Part shown: piece by piece, positions 22,949 to 34,121 of the stretch
Layout of the letters: each line of letters begins with the position of its first letter
Numbering within the stretch: the stretch's first letter is position 1
NCBI GenBank assembly: GCA_963573305.1
Contig: OY754327.1
Location: 180,552,386-180,616,385 of the forward strand
Length of the DNA: 64,000 bases
DNA from: Pyrrhosoma nymphula
Lineage: Eukaryota; Arthropoda; Insecta; Odonata; Coenagrionidae
Direction: 5' to 3'
Program-made: the position numbers and the translations under genes
Notes under the pieces: generated by a model
Told to the model about the DNA's origin: nothing
Databases searched by the model: none
The model's input: the letters and a program-made list of their open reading frames with translations, nothing else

Positions 22949-24757
22949 ATTGTTACAGTTGTAACATGACCCTCCGAGTCCCCAGCAAGCATCGGGTTTC
23001 ATTGCCGTCATAATGGCCGGATACTCGAGAGGGGTTGGGCAGTAATCGCAGCCACGTCCGACGCCCATCGGATGAGTGGTTACGCTGCTGTCGGGTCATG
23101 CGTCCGCAGTAGACGGAGTGACCCCAGGATGACGGCCTTCTGCATGCGTGCAACTAGTGATTCTGCCTGTGCCACACAGGACGGAATGCACTTGATGTTA
23201 TTTAGCAGCGAGCCCTTAACTCCACCGAGCACACCTATGATGAGGACCACCAGTTTCACAGAGTGTCCGGGGTACATCTGTCGAAGTTCGAAAAGCAGGT
23301 CTTGATACTTCGTCCGTTTTTCCACCTCTTTCGCATCCATGTTAGTTTCAGCCGGAGCCGAAAACTCGATCACGAACATGGAGCGTGTGAGGTGGTCAAG
23401 GAGAACGATATCAGGCTTGGTCGCCTCCAACTGCCTGGTGGTGGAAAATGAGTAATTCCACCAGATTGTGCATTTATCGTTCTCCACGACGGACTCAATA
23501 TCTCCAGGGGCATAGGGCAGCACAGGTGTTTCGTCGATGCCATAATGGTGTCGAAGATGAAAGTATAACACCCGTAGGGCCGTGTTGTGCCGAGCTAAAT
23601 ACGCTGACTTGGCGTAATAGCTACAGCCGGAGAGGAGGTGACTCAACCTCTCCGGCTGGGCTCGGCACGCCCTACATCTCGTGTCCGCAACCTCCGCCTT
23701 GAATATAATGCGGCGGTACACGAGTGTGTTTATGACACCATCCTGGCACGCGAGGACAAAACCATCGGTCTCGGACTTCAGACCAGCGTAAGAAGGCAAA
23801 TGTCAGCTCCTTCGATAACCCATGCTTTTCGATGTTTCGATAGAAACCTCCATGCATGGGCTTATCGGTATGTACCTTGAGCAAGGCCTTCTGCTCTGCT
23901 TTTTTTATTTCGAGCTTGAGGACGTCTGCCTTCAATGACAAGATGGTTGTGTCATTGCCGCTTCCGTCGGATGACGGGTCGAAGTCGAGACCGGTTTTGT
24001 CCGCTGCCCTCCTTGCCGCCTGGAAGAGAAACGCCCCTGCTCCCGCACTCTCGTGATCTCTCACGAGATTGAGCAGGGGGTCCCTGCTTTTCAAAACTCG
24101 GCAAGCTGTATTTGGCGGTGAGCCTTTCCTTCACTACTGCAACCTCCTGCATTTGGCATTGGGGGATGCTGAGGTATTCATACCTATCATCGTCCTCAAG
24201 GTGACGAATGACGCTCCCGTCAACAAGTTCCACGTCTTCTTTGATCTCTGAAAATCTCCCTCTCACCAAGTGGATGGATGCACACTTGTCCAATCCGAAC
24301 TCTATCCCTATAGCCTCAATGTTTTCCAGTACGGTGTTCAGGGCAGTGTGAAGGTCTTACGTATTAGAAGCATAGAGCTTCAGGTCATCCATATAAAATA
24401 AATGGGTGAACTGATGCTTCCTGTCACCTGGAACACCGCACATGTATCCTCTACCTCGTCGCAGCCTAAGGGAAAGGGGTATGAGGGAAATACAAAACAG
24501 TAAGGGGCTCAAGCTGTCACCTTGGAAAATGCCACGATGGTATGTTACCAACTCTGTGGAAACTGACCGCTCGCCTAAAGACAGAACAAAGTGTGTTTTC
24601 CAGAATGGTATCAGGCGTTGGATGCAGGACACTACCTCTGGGTGGACTTTCATCAACTTCAGCATGGCAATCAAAAGCTCATGCGAAGTGGTGTCAAAGA
24701 CCTTCTTGTAGTCCACCCAGGCCATTGATAGGTTTCGCTGCGATCTTCCAATGGCCA
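22949..24757 (-). mobile_element. R2-superclade LINE, 5'-truncated, broken
   Basis: Minus-strand element. From 24757 the RT reads MAWVDYKKVFD...GIFQGDSLSPLLF...HLFYMDDLKLY (catalytic YMDD), a stop at 24357, then DKCASIHLVRG in the same frame. After an apparent deletion and frameshift come KPMHGGFYRNIEKHG, a CCHC knuckle CRACRAQPERLSHLLSGC, and a PD-(D/E)XK-like KPDIVLLDH...FVIEF. RT followed by CCHC and a restriction-like endonuclease is the layout of the R2/R4/NeSL/Hero/CRE superclade. The 3' UTR runs 23079 to 22949. The RT fingers are missing (5' truncation). Confidence 0.82.
23080..23799 (-). pseudogene. LINE restriction-like endonuclease domain
   Basis: Open 239-codon segment. It starts LKSETDGFVLACQDGVINT, then the CCHC motif (C-X2-C-X6-H-X4-C), then YGIDETPVLPYAPGDIESV, then the endonuclease core KPDIVLLDH and VIEFSAP, and a conserved tail SVKLVVLIIGVLGGVK with SLVARMQKAVILGSLRLLR. 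This is the intact C-terminus of an R2-superclade protein, but it is out of frame with the RT segment upstream. It would cleave target DNA for target-primed reverse transcription if it were expressed in full. Confidence 0.8.
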
Positions 24758-24758
24758 A
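24295..24758 (-). pseudogene. LINE reverse transcriptase domain fragment
   Basis: Encodes RT palm motifs: AWVDYKKVFD, RGIFQGDSLSPLLF and FYMDDLKLY with catalytic YMDD. An in-frame stop follows at 24357 and the frame continues as DLHTALNTVLENIEA...FGLDKCASIHLVRG. Truncated at its 5' side at 24757, so it starts inside the RT. It pairs with the endonuclease segment at 23080-23799. Confidence 0.8.
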
Positions 24759-25254
24759 GTTTAAAAAAGTTATTTCTAGTTATATGCTACATTACAAAAC
24801 CCACTTCACCTTAAGGAGAAATATTTATACACTTGGAAAAGCATTAGTATTATTTTAGCAAGGTTTTTCAGTAATTATTAGAAAGAACATATAGTAAATT
24901 TACATCCATCACATTCTTGAAAGACATACACCACCTGAAACCAAATTTGATCAAATAAGGAAATGATTTGACACAGAATAATAAAGAGGATAATGATGGC
25001 TTCTCATTGTGATGCAATTTAAGAGTTCAACAGGATGTAGAAGTTCCTGGTTGGAGAAAGTACAAGTCATACTCTGATAATTCACAGCACAACCGACTGC
25101 CACTTTGATGATACTTATTTAAGAGGTGTATAATCAAGGTGAATCGCTAATGGAAATCTCTATATGTAGAATAGGCATCCTTGGATATTTGTGTTTGTAC
25201 ACAGTGATAACATCTTACATGGATTTCAGGATAACATCATACATGCATCAGACA

Positions 25255-25452
25255 TTTAAGGTTATGACATAATGGCATTTTTTGAAAGAATGCTTTCGCA
25301 AATAATGACCCAAAATCATTTTAAAACATTACCAAAGACCGCAAAAGTTAGGGGAACAAATAAATATTTTTTCGCAATTTATTTCAAAGGTTCAAAATTA
25401 AAAAGTGCCGCTTTTCTGGTCCCACTGACTTTGAGTTTCTACTGTACTTCCA
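25255..25452. repeat. Tigger-like right terminus, copy A
   Basis: Sequence from GTTATGACATAATGGCATTT to GAGTTTCTACTGTA is closely similar to 35810-36000, including AAAATCATTTTAAAACATTA. It ends with the ...TCTACTGTA form of Tigger-like termini. A left end was not identified. Intron filler between the helicase exons at 20783 and 25937. Confidence 0.55.
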
Positions 25453-25936
25453 AAATAAATCTTGGTCATTTCTAGAGGAATACTCTCCCTGGCTTATCAG
25501 TAATAGAGATACATATGGTTTTACGCACCAGATACATTGAAATATTGACAATGAAAAAGTCACCTGATTTTATGACTCAACCATAATCCTAAGGTTGGTT
25601 TATATTGGATAAAAAAGGAAGAAATTTCTCAACTTATACTCAGGTATTTACTGTACCTGAAACAGAATCAATTGATAATAGACCAAAGATTAATTAAAAT
25701 GTGTTTAATAGCAACACTTATGCCGATGTTGATGTTTTGATTCTTTGAAGACTGAGCACAAATACTCTTTCGCACCAATATTTAGGGCAAAGAAGGGAAG
25801 GACTATATTCAGAGAAAAATGGTAATGAGAAAAAACAATCATAATTAATAGGACTTGGCATAGTGAAAAGTAGACAAATATAGCCATTGGAATCATCAAC
25901 GGACCCGAAACAAGAATAAAGAGGCATTAAACTCAC

Positions 25937-26151
25937 CTAAAGATGGCTGCATGAACTAAGGCCTTAGACAATTTAGGATGCGTAGTGAAAAGAGCAATTC
26001 TCCTCCCAAGAGGAGTCAATCGTTCCTCAGGTCCTTCTTCAAGAGCTCCAAGACCTACCAACTCCCTAACTGCTTGAACTACTGAGTCTGTTGGAGGAGG
26101 TTCAGGCATCTCGGAAAGAAACTCAGCAGCTCTCATATCTTGGCTGTAAGT
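25937..26151 (-). CDS. DHX30-like helicase exon, winged-helix domain
   Basis: Acceptor TTGCAG, donor AG|GTGAGT; 71 codons plus two bases. It encodes AAEFLSEMPEPPP, then VRELVGLGALEE and LTPLGRRIALFTTHPKLSKAL. This is the winged-helix signature of DEAH/RHA proteins (LT.LG...A..P.DP.L.K). The split Arg codon is completed by the exon at 21057 to give AAIFRCVSPLV. Confidence 0.92.
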
Positions 26152-26700
26152 CTGCAAAGGAAATTTCCCACCACAAGTTTAATACCAACGTCAGAAAATA
26201 GATCTAACAATTATAACACAGTAATTTCACAAATTGCAGGATCCCCCACTAACTTTCATAAAGCCACTCCTGGATCACACCTAGGTTTGTAAACTTGGGA
26301 TTTCAACCCATGTATTTCCTAAATTTTTCAGCATTTAGAATACTAATTTTTTTAGATAAAAATAAAATACCTATGCACCATGCATTCTCAACATTGAAGG
26401 CCACATTTTTGGTATACCTAATCCAGAGTAAAAGTAACGTAATTCTAGTATTTGTATCCTATAGGAACCAGTCTTCACCAAACTTCAAATTCCCAGATAT
26501 TCTCAGATTTTCCTAGGAGATAGCAGAGTTTTCCAGGTTATTCAGCAGGATAAAACATATATTTCTCGGCAAATACTAGTCATTCAGACTGCTATATTGA
26601 CCACTAATGTAAGGAAGTACCAAAAAAGCTTAAATCCAACCTTCAAGCTAAAGGGTGCATAGTACATACCATGATATGCTTTGAAAAGTCATAATTGAAT

Positions 26701-27164
26701 GTAATGCTGTGTAAATCAAGGATTTTCATTTGGAATCAAACTGAATCGAATCTCCTAAAAAAGTTTCGAATCGAATCGTAATGAATTTTTTTTAATTTCA
26801 ATAAAAAATTCACTTGCAAATCGAATTCGAATCTAAATAAAATGCAGAAGCTTATGCAGAATTAAAGTAATAAAATCTGGGCTCATTACCAAGAGCCTTC
26901 CTTCACATATAAAGGTAAGTTTCATTCTGGGACCATTTAAATTTTCATTTCACAGGAAAACATCCTCTAAAAGGACGGCGTGCCATTTGCCATTTGGGAA
27001 TGAGCACCATGTTTAAATATGTGTAACGATTCGAAGACGAATCTATCAGATTCAAATATTTCAAATCATTCGGTTTCAAAGCATCCCGATTCAAAGGTGA
27101 ATCGAATTGAATGAAGCGTGATTTGAGTCGAATCAATTCGATTTCCAAGCATTTGTACAGCTCT
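26701..27164. mobile_element. 464-bp hAT MITE rich in GAATC repeats
   Basis: A perfect 8-bp duplication AATTGAAT lies at 26693-26700 and 27165-27172. The ends are imperfect inverted repeats (GCTGTGTAAATCAAGG at the left, CCAAGCATTTGTACAGCTCT at the right). Subterminal regions carry many TCGAATCGAATC/GATTCGA words on both sides, as in the outer hAT at 1260. Non-coding. Confidence 0.72.
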
Positions 27165-27419
27165 AATTGAATGTTACAATTTACTTCAATGGAGTAAAAT
27201 TTACTGAAATGAAAGATATAAGTCAATGATAAAAACATCATGTCATACATTTACACTGAAATCAGTTATTTATATGATGAGGTGCAACAACAAGATACGA
27301 AAGACGTAAGTCACGGAAAAGAAATAAGTTGAGAGAATAAGATGCAAGAGTAAAGGTTAAATGATTCAATATGGCTGCTAACAATTAAGAGAATTTAATG
27401 GTAACTTTTACAAACCACA

Positions 27420-28925
27420 CAAATTAGAAAATCACAACCCGGGTCTTGATGCGCAAACATCATCATCAGGTGAAAGGTCATCGCACGAACTCTCTCATCA
27501 GCTCTCTCATAGAAACTCAAGGTGGTAATAGTGTTACAAGACAGATAATAACAAGAGAAAATGGTGTTCTATCTGTTATCTAGGCCCTCTTTCTAACCAT
27601 ATTGTTAAATTTTTTTTACGGACGGACGGATGAAAGGCGGGAATGCACGGGCAGTCAGGTTTTGTATACGAGAGAATAAACATGCTTTAAACCGATAAGT
27701 CGAAGTTTACTCATTCCCGCCATCCCTCCTCCTGTGTTCCCTTGATGCGGCTCTGGCGGACTCAATAATCGGTCTTACAAAACACCTTATAACCTCAAGA
27801 ACATGTTCATCAAGTGCAAATACAAAATTGACTCAAATCAGATACACAAGTGGTGTTTATTCTTTGAATTGCAATGAATGTAACAGATTGTATGTTGGTA
27901 GAGATGGGAAAATAACCGTAATTTTCATCTGAGGTAAATTACCGTGGTAAGTTACGGTAATTTTCGAAAATTACCGTAATTTTCCAGTATTTTTCAGTTT
28001 TAAGCATTAAACAAAAAATGTATGGTTAAATAAGAATGCCAATAGCAAAAGGAAGGGGATACGATGTTTAAACCATACCTAATGTAACATTAATCTATTA
28101 TATATTTTAAAAATTGTAAAAAGAAATACGGCAGCAACACGCAATCTGGTTTTCTTTTGTCAAAGTATGAGAAATTTTCAAGAAGAATATTCTACTAATA
28201 ATTACTCAATAATGTTATAATTTGAGTAAAATATGCCAAAAATGAGTTCTATATGCTTCAATTTAAAATTAAACACGTTGGAAATGTGGACTTGGCTGAA
28301 AAGAACATGTTGGGAATTTATCTGTATGAAAAATTATCTCTAACATGGGTGAATTATATAGAAAATTACTGAAAATTATGGTAATTTTCAAGGGGTGCGG
28401 TAAATTACGAAAAATACCATGGTAATTTACGAAAATTACCGTGGTAATTTTCAAAGTGGCCCATCTCTATATGTTGGTCTAATACTAAGAAATTTTAATG
28501 TTAGGATAAAAGAACATTTTAGAGCCTTTTCAAATAATTGTTAAAATAGAAGCAACTTTGCCAAACACCAACTTTGTAATGCACACAACAGTGACTTTAG
28601 TGTTAACATTTTACATTGTGACAACAATTGATGGGAGTTTAATACTCTAGAACAGTTGGAGATTTTAAAATGACTGTGACCCTGACGTAGTTGCTGTCAA
28701 TTAGTGTTTGTTCCCTTCCCCTTGCTCTATCCGAGGCAGTTTTTCATTAACCCCATTTAAATTTTCCTTTTGAAAACCCCATTCCCTGCCCCTCTCTTCC
28801 CTCCCCTCTTTTTCTTTCTTCCTCCCCTCCTTTCTGCTTTGTATATAAGAGAGTTCCTGCAATGACCTTACACCTGATGATGACGCTTACGCATCGAAAT
28901 AAAATTGTCAAAGTTCATAGATGTA
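27420..28925 (+). mobile_element. Penelope-like element remnant
   Basis: Between 27780 and 28680 the plus strand encodes a GIY-YIG endonuclease remnant: YTSGVYSLNCNECNRLYVG, interrupted by a MITE at 27899-28469, then NFNVRIKEHFRAFSNN and NFAKHQLCNAHNSDFSV with stops. This is the C-terminal endonuclease of Penelope-like retroelements. Both ends carry the CCTGATGATGA..GC...GCATC motif: on the minus strand near 27440-27480 and on the plus strand at 28872-28898, followed by AATAAAATTG. The RT is missing or unrecognisable, so this is a truncated copy. Confidence 0.65.
27899..28469. mobile_element. 571-bp hAT MITE inside the Penelope-like relic
   Basis: Left TAGAGATGGG and right CCCATCTCTA are perfect 10-bp inverted repeats, extended by imperfect AATTACCGTGGTAATTTTC repeats. 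The 8-bp duplication TATGTTGG is exact at 27891-27898 and 28470-28477. Removing the MITE and one duplicate restores the GIY-YIG reading frame across the site, so the retroelement was there first. Confidence 0.88.
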
Positions 28926-29169
28926 AGGAGAAAGAATAAGAACTGTAGGAGTTGAATGAAGTAATAGTGACCAATATTTTTACATGAATTGTATAAGGTA
29001 ATCACACAGTATCAATACACACAGCTTTAACATAGTTTAGTTGAAAGAAACAGTAGTAGTTAACAGTAGTTGGTATTCAAAATGTCTTCCTTTTCAAGTA
29101 ACCATTGCTACTCCAAAATCTCAGGTTTGAGTAAACTCAATACTTTCCGACATTACTCGGTGGAACCAC

Positions 29170-29297
29170 CGCATAATTAACAGTAACAATAACTTTGTAC
29201 TGAGGTTTACCTGAAGATGCTGTAACTGGCGAAACCGGTTGTACCAATAAAACAATTTTTGTGGAGGTTACGAAGTTATTGTTACTGTTAATTAAGT
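29170..29297. repeat. Hairpin repeat with CTGAAGA...GAAAC motif
   Basis: Arms ATTAACAGTAACAATAACTT (from 29175) and AAGTTATTGTTACTGTTAAT (to about 29293) pair perfectly. The roughly 80-base centre contains CTGAAGAT, GCT...GGC, then GAAACCGGTTGTACCAATAAA. This resembles the motif at the 3' end of the Penelope-like elements in this window. Probably a foldback end of a related element, in the intron just upstream of helicase exon 29460-29664 in plus coordinates. Confidence 0.65.
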
Positions 29298-29459
29298 AGA
29301 ATAATTTAACCTTCCAGTGACTTTGTGATAATTATGTGTGTACATATTAATGAAAGACAGACAAAGTAAGAGCACAAAGGAACGCTGAGGACTGCAAGAA
29401 ATTCGAGATAAAAACGTTGTTATCTATCCACTTTACATAGAAGGGAACAAAATACATAC

Positions 29460-29664
29460 CTTGCAATCAAGGACTGTCTTCTCCAGTGGAACCCTGTGAA
29501 CCTCAGGCAATGGATAAGGCAGAAGAGCCTCTTGGCGACTGCGTGTGAACAAGTGGAATGATTCACCAGGATGTACTCGACCTGCCCTACCTCTTCTCTG
29601 ACGAATACTTGCAGCAGAGGCCCAGTGCAAATCCACACATGAAACCCCTTTCTCTGCATCAAAC
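29460..29664 (-). CDS. DHX30-like helicase exon with motif VI
   Basis: Acceptor TTTTAG, donor AAG|GTATGT; 1+204 nt, ending in phase 0. It encodes the end of RecA2, with ASAASIRQRRGRAGR as motif VI: QRRGRAGR supplies the arginine fingers. It continues with ESFHLFTRSR and the conserved PEVHRVPLEKTVLDCK that leads into the winged-helix domain. Confidence 0.93.
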
Positions 29665-29699
29665 CTAAAAAAGAGGGTTTTATGATATTTTCATTTTAT

Positions 29700-32100
29700 T
29701 CAAATTTCATTGAAAGATCGCAAATAATAAATAACCACGAATTCGGCCATATTGAATTTCAAGCTACTGCAGACCGTTCCAAAATTCATGCTACTGCAGC
29801 AGCCACAGTACAGCTTCACGTTCCGTTTTGCGGCAGCACAGGCAGTACTGGCAGTGAATTTCAGAACGCACCGTTAGTATGGCCATGTTAAACGTGTAGG
29901 GGGGTGTTGTCATGGTGACAAATGAACAGTGAGTGGTATGAGTGATGAGAACTCAGTGTGTTTACCTGATCAGATGTTTCTTAAAAAGGGTAATATAATT
30001 TGTTTGTTAAATTGAAAGGGTGATACCATATACTAAAATTGTATGTGAATGTTATTTAGGGTATTTATCTTAGGAGTATATTTGTTGTAAGACACGCAGG
30101 TTGGAATCTGAAAGTTCAAATCGAAGTTACGAAAGTTAGCGTCAATCAAATTAGAGGTGTCGGGGCCACCTACAGAATGTCATTTCTTAGAGGTTTCAAA
30201 AGAAATTTCTTTATGCTTACAAAATTTCTTTCGACGGGGCAAATGTAACATAATGATGACATTGCCATGTTGGCTTTAGATCTCCCCACATGGTTGTCCG
30301 TCAACAATAGTGGTCCGCCATATTTTGTCACTCCATTTTCGTAAGTGAACTCAAGAGGGATAGGGTGAACAATCACAAGCATAAATATCACGGTTGCTAC
30401 AAAACAAAGCCTACCAATCAGGAAGCAATGCCTCATCACTTGAGAAGGGGTAGGGGAGAAAAGGAGGCGGAGAAACAAGAGATGGAGGCCTGAATAAAGA
30501 GGAGAGGGCCGTCAGCATTGAGAGTGATCACACGTAATGGGACTGGCCTGACAGAATTGAAGGGGAGTTTCTTGTGGCGCCAATATTCAGGAAAGGACTG
30601 AGGAGTTCCCGCCTACAATAAGCATCAGCCCTGCAGATGGTGAGACGAGGTTTTCCTTCCTCATCACTCGACACGAGGAGGAAGCCGCCTGTTCGGCCAA
30701 GGGAACTTTCTAACCTGTGGCGTCCAGTCTGTGTCGTAACTATGATTTATTGTTTTTGTTTTGTGTGACCATATAAGATTCAGTGAATGACAATTTTATA
30801 ACACCGGCCCAAAGTAATAAACAATATTTTGTTTTCTGTGCATAAAAACTTAAATTATCAGTTCACAATAAGTGTGGTGAAATATTGAGCCGAAAAGCGA
30901 ACTATTAATTCTTAAAAGGTGGTAATACGAAGATAAGGGATATATCTAATGTGTTATATAAATTTAATGTGAGTTAAATTATGGTCATGCCAAGGTTTTT
31001 CATTTGTTAAAGGAATATTTTGGTTTGTTGTGACTGATTAATTGATTTCCATGAGTTTTAAGTTATTAAACATAACTCCAAATCTTAATTAGTATCATGT
31101 TCTGTTTGGTTCAGTATAGCCGCAATTATTTATATCAAAATAAACATTAATTAAAAAATATATGTATTACATCGCCTTCACCTTAGAAGTGTGTGGCAAG
31201 TACAATCTACTTTTGAAAGGAGGTACACATTTGGATGGACTCTTCTATAAGCTCTTCTTTCAGCTCCATCGTCTCGGAAATAACCACGCACTAATAAGCT
31301 GAATCCAAGGGAGAATAACGATACTTATTTTGCGAAATTAACGGGCATATCATTATTTGTACAAAATATGTACACAACATGCATCCATGGCATAGCATCC
31401 GCGAGCGAATTTTCTTTTCACTGTCTTAGCTTAATATAGGTACATATATTATGCCTGACGCGGAGTATATGATCTTCTTCTAATGAAATTGTATTAATCT
31501 AATTTCAATATCCGGTGCAAATGATCATGCAAGTCGCACACTTCCTTAGCGTATGTATCAATCAATTATACTTACCATTATACATCGCTCACACTAAAGT
31601 GACGAGTTCTCCAGTTAAGAAATTTTGCAAAGATGCTTCATTGTCTAATCATTCATTGTAAAAAGGACAAGTAAGTTGCTGTGATGTAAATTTCCGCAGG
31701 GCTTAGATGGACGTTGATTTTACTGATTTTCGAGATTACCACTGCAAAAAGATGCAACTCCTGAAATGGTGGAAACTGGTGGAAATCCCGGAAATCGTAA
31801 GAATCAAACTGAACTTCCACCATATCATGCCTGATACTTCTCTTCTTGTCCGACAAATTAGTTGTGTTCAACTGTGTGCACCCTTTTGGCATGAATACAC
31901 ATTTAAATATACTTCCATAAATTATAACTTCGTAAATCATGAAAGTACGTTGCCGGAGAACATCTTAATTTAAGGAAAAAAAAAATAACTTTATCATGAT
32001 GTTGTTGAAAGATACTCGTTCATATGAAATTCCATAGTACGAAGTGTCGATTTTTCCGGTCCCATCGACTATGTAATTTCGAGTTTTCACAGTAGCTACC
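29700..32100. other. Intronic sequence, no gene recognised
   Basis: About 2.4 kb of AT-rich DNA between helicase exons. Short ORFs (for example 102 codons at 30170-30478, minus) show no recognisable domain. A Tigger-like right terminus (TTTTTCCGGTCCCAT... CGAGTTTTCACAGTA) ends near 32093. The rest is unassigned. Confidence 0.4.
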
Positions 32101-32867
32101 TAAACATCATACCTTTATGTGTGTGGTCATTTAAATTCACTTAAGGATGATTTGCTTTGATGCAGAGATCCTTTTCCACTGAAACAGCATGTCTAAGGGA
32201 AGCAGTGGGTCAGTGAGCATCCATCCATGCCAAAAGGAGAATGCTTGCCGTTGCGTACCAGACACTTCCACACAAGCGGAAAGTGAACAGAGATGTGTGT
32301 TATTGAATTACTCCTCAGATTTAATTTTAGTTCACTTTCGTATCAAGAAAAACTAAGTATTATCGAGAATGGTAGGCCGAAAAGTACATTAAGATTTGGA
32401 CACAAAAACTAAAGGAAGTAAAATCTGTACTCGCCATTTTCATGAAATACTTTATGATTCCATGCCATGGCTATGTAAGTGTTATAGTTTGAAAAAATTA
32501 TTCTGTTGGCCTTGCCTTAAGAGACAAATGTCTGGAATACAACTGGATATGAGGATTTTAACAATTTTCATTAGGCACAAAAAAGGCATCAACTATCACC
32601 CACATTAGGCACCTGAAAGAATAAAGTAATTTGGAAAAACATGCATTGAATATTGCTTAGGTGAACACTATCGGCTGTCTACAGCAAACACACTGAGAAC
32701 AAGAAAAAAAGAGGGAGTATTTAGTCACATGAAGAGAGTAGCATGTCTTTTTGGGAAAGCAAGATCTTGCTTTACGAGGCCACAATGATAGTTTTCAAAA
32801 TAGTTCCAAAAGTTCTCAAAATAGAGGAAATTACATTTTATTGATTCAAGAACTAGAAGATTTTGAT

Positions 32868-34121
32868 TGATTCATTCATTAGAGTATTCTACCAGTTAGA
32901 GGTAGGTTATGATGAAAGTCAGAGAATACCCAACAGACTCTTACATGTGCCGTGCCCTATCTACCTCTAGTATTTCTTTCTCATTTCAACATAAGTCCTA
33001 CTTTTCTTCATCCCGTCCATAAAATCTATTCTCTTTCTTCCCCTTCCCCGCTTACCCAACATACTTCCCTCTATCACGGCCTTCAGCTAACCATCACCCC
33101 TCATTACTGCTTCCAGCCACCTACCCTGCCTTCCCCTAATCTCATCCACAAGTTTCCTCTCCTCGCCCTCCATGTCAAGCACTTCCTCATTTGTCTTCCT
33201 TTCCGTCCAATGCACCTTCTCCATCCTCCTCCACACCCACATCTCGAAAGCCTTCAACCTATTTTTGACTTCCTTTCTCAAAGTCCACGTTTCTGCCCCA
33301 TACAACGCCACACTCCATATCAAGCTCTTCGCCAGCCTCTTTTTTACAACCTTACTTAAGGTCCCCGTCATCAGCTCCCTTCTATTATTGAACGCTTCCT
33401 TCGCTAGCGCTATTCTCCTCCTAATGTCATTGCTACTATGTCCTCTTTCTTCTAGCGTACTACCCAAGTAATTAAATTGTTCTACTTGCTCCAGTTTGTG
33501 ACTTCCTACTCTTATCACCAGCTTCGCTTTCTTTGTCCTACAGAATCTCATTACTTTTGTTTTCTTATTATTAACCTTCATTCCGTATTTCTCACACTGC
33601 TTTTCCAGTACATCTACTAAAGTATGCAATCCTTTCGATGACCGACTGACCAACGCCTGGTCGTCTGCGAATCTAACCGACTTTATTCCCTGGCCTCCTA
33701 CTTTCATTCCTACATCTAGCTCATCCCATGCCTCTCTTACCATTTCCTTAGCATAGATGTTAAAAAACAAAGGCGACAACGGGCACCCTTGCCGCACCCC
33801 GGGACTTATAACTGCCCACCCTGATTCACCTTCAGCTACCCTCACCTGAGCCCTCTGCCCCATTTATAAGTTTCACATGAGTCACCTATCACGCCAATCT
33901 ATTCCCATTTTCCCCAATATCTGCAATAGTGTCTCCTAGTTTACTCTGTCAAAAGCCTTTTCGAAATCAAGCAAGCGAAAACATCCTGATTATACTATAT
34001 GTTGGTCATCACCTAAATAGTAGTTTGCTCTGCTCTCCAACCTTCTATTTATTATTCTGAGTAAAACTTTCGCCACCTGCTAAATTATACTGATTGTTCT
34101 GTACCCTTCTGTACTCTGTAA
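32868..34121 (-). mobile_element. 5'-truncated non-LTR retrotransposon
   Basis: Minus-strand LINE flanked by an 8-bp duplication ATTTTGAT (32860-32867 and 34122-34129). It encodes RT from YRTISII through LLDFEKAFDRVN (two nearby stops), then an open 258-codon part with GVRQGCPLSPLFFNIY and catalytic FADD, down to FNYLGSTLEE and a C-terminal WRRMEKVHW region. The 3' end (left) finishes in a short TGATTCATTCATT tail. Clade not resolved: Jockey/CR1/RTE-like by wording. Confidence 0.82.
33087..33863 (-). pseudogene. LINE reverse transcriptase, open C-terminal part
   Basis: 258 codons containing the RT palm: GVRQGCPLSPLFF (motif B region), VRFADDQALV (catalytic FADD), MKVNNKKTKVM and FNYLGSTL. 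A long RT-adjacent region follows with SVALYGAETWTL and WVWRRMEKVHWTERKTNEEVL. Upstream frame continues to about 34120 but has several stops. It ends at an in-frame stop, after which the usual last 40 residues (KRGRGRKR...) can still be read. Confidence 0.8.

Noticed and set aside
23638..24251. Several plus-strand ORFs over the R2-superclade LINE
   Set aside because: Shadows of the minus-strand endonuclease and RT frames. No similarity in these frames.
30170..30478. 102-codon minus-strand ORF MFLRLLFSPTPSQ
   Set aside because: No recognised family and composition like surrounding intron; insufficient evidence for a gene.
33172..33471. 99-codon plus-strand ORF opposite the LINE RT
   Set aside because: Shadow of the minus-strand RT coding sequence.
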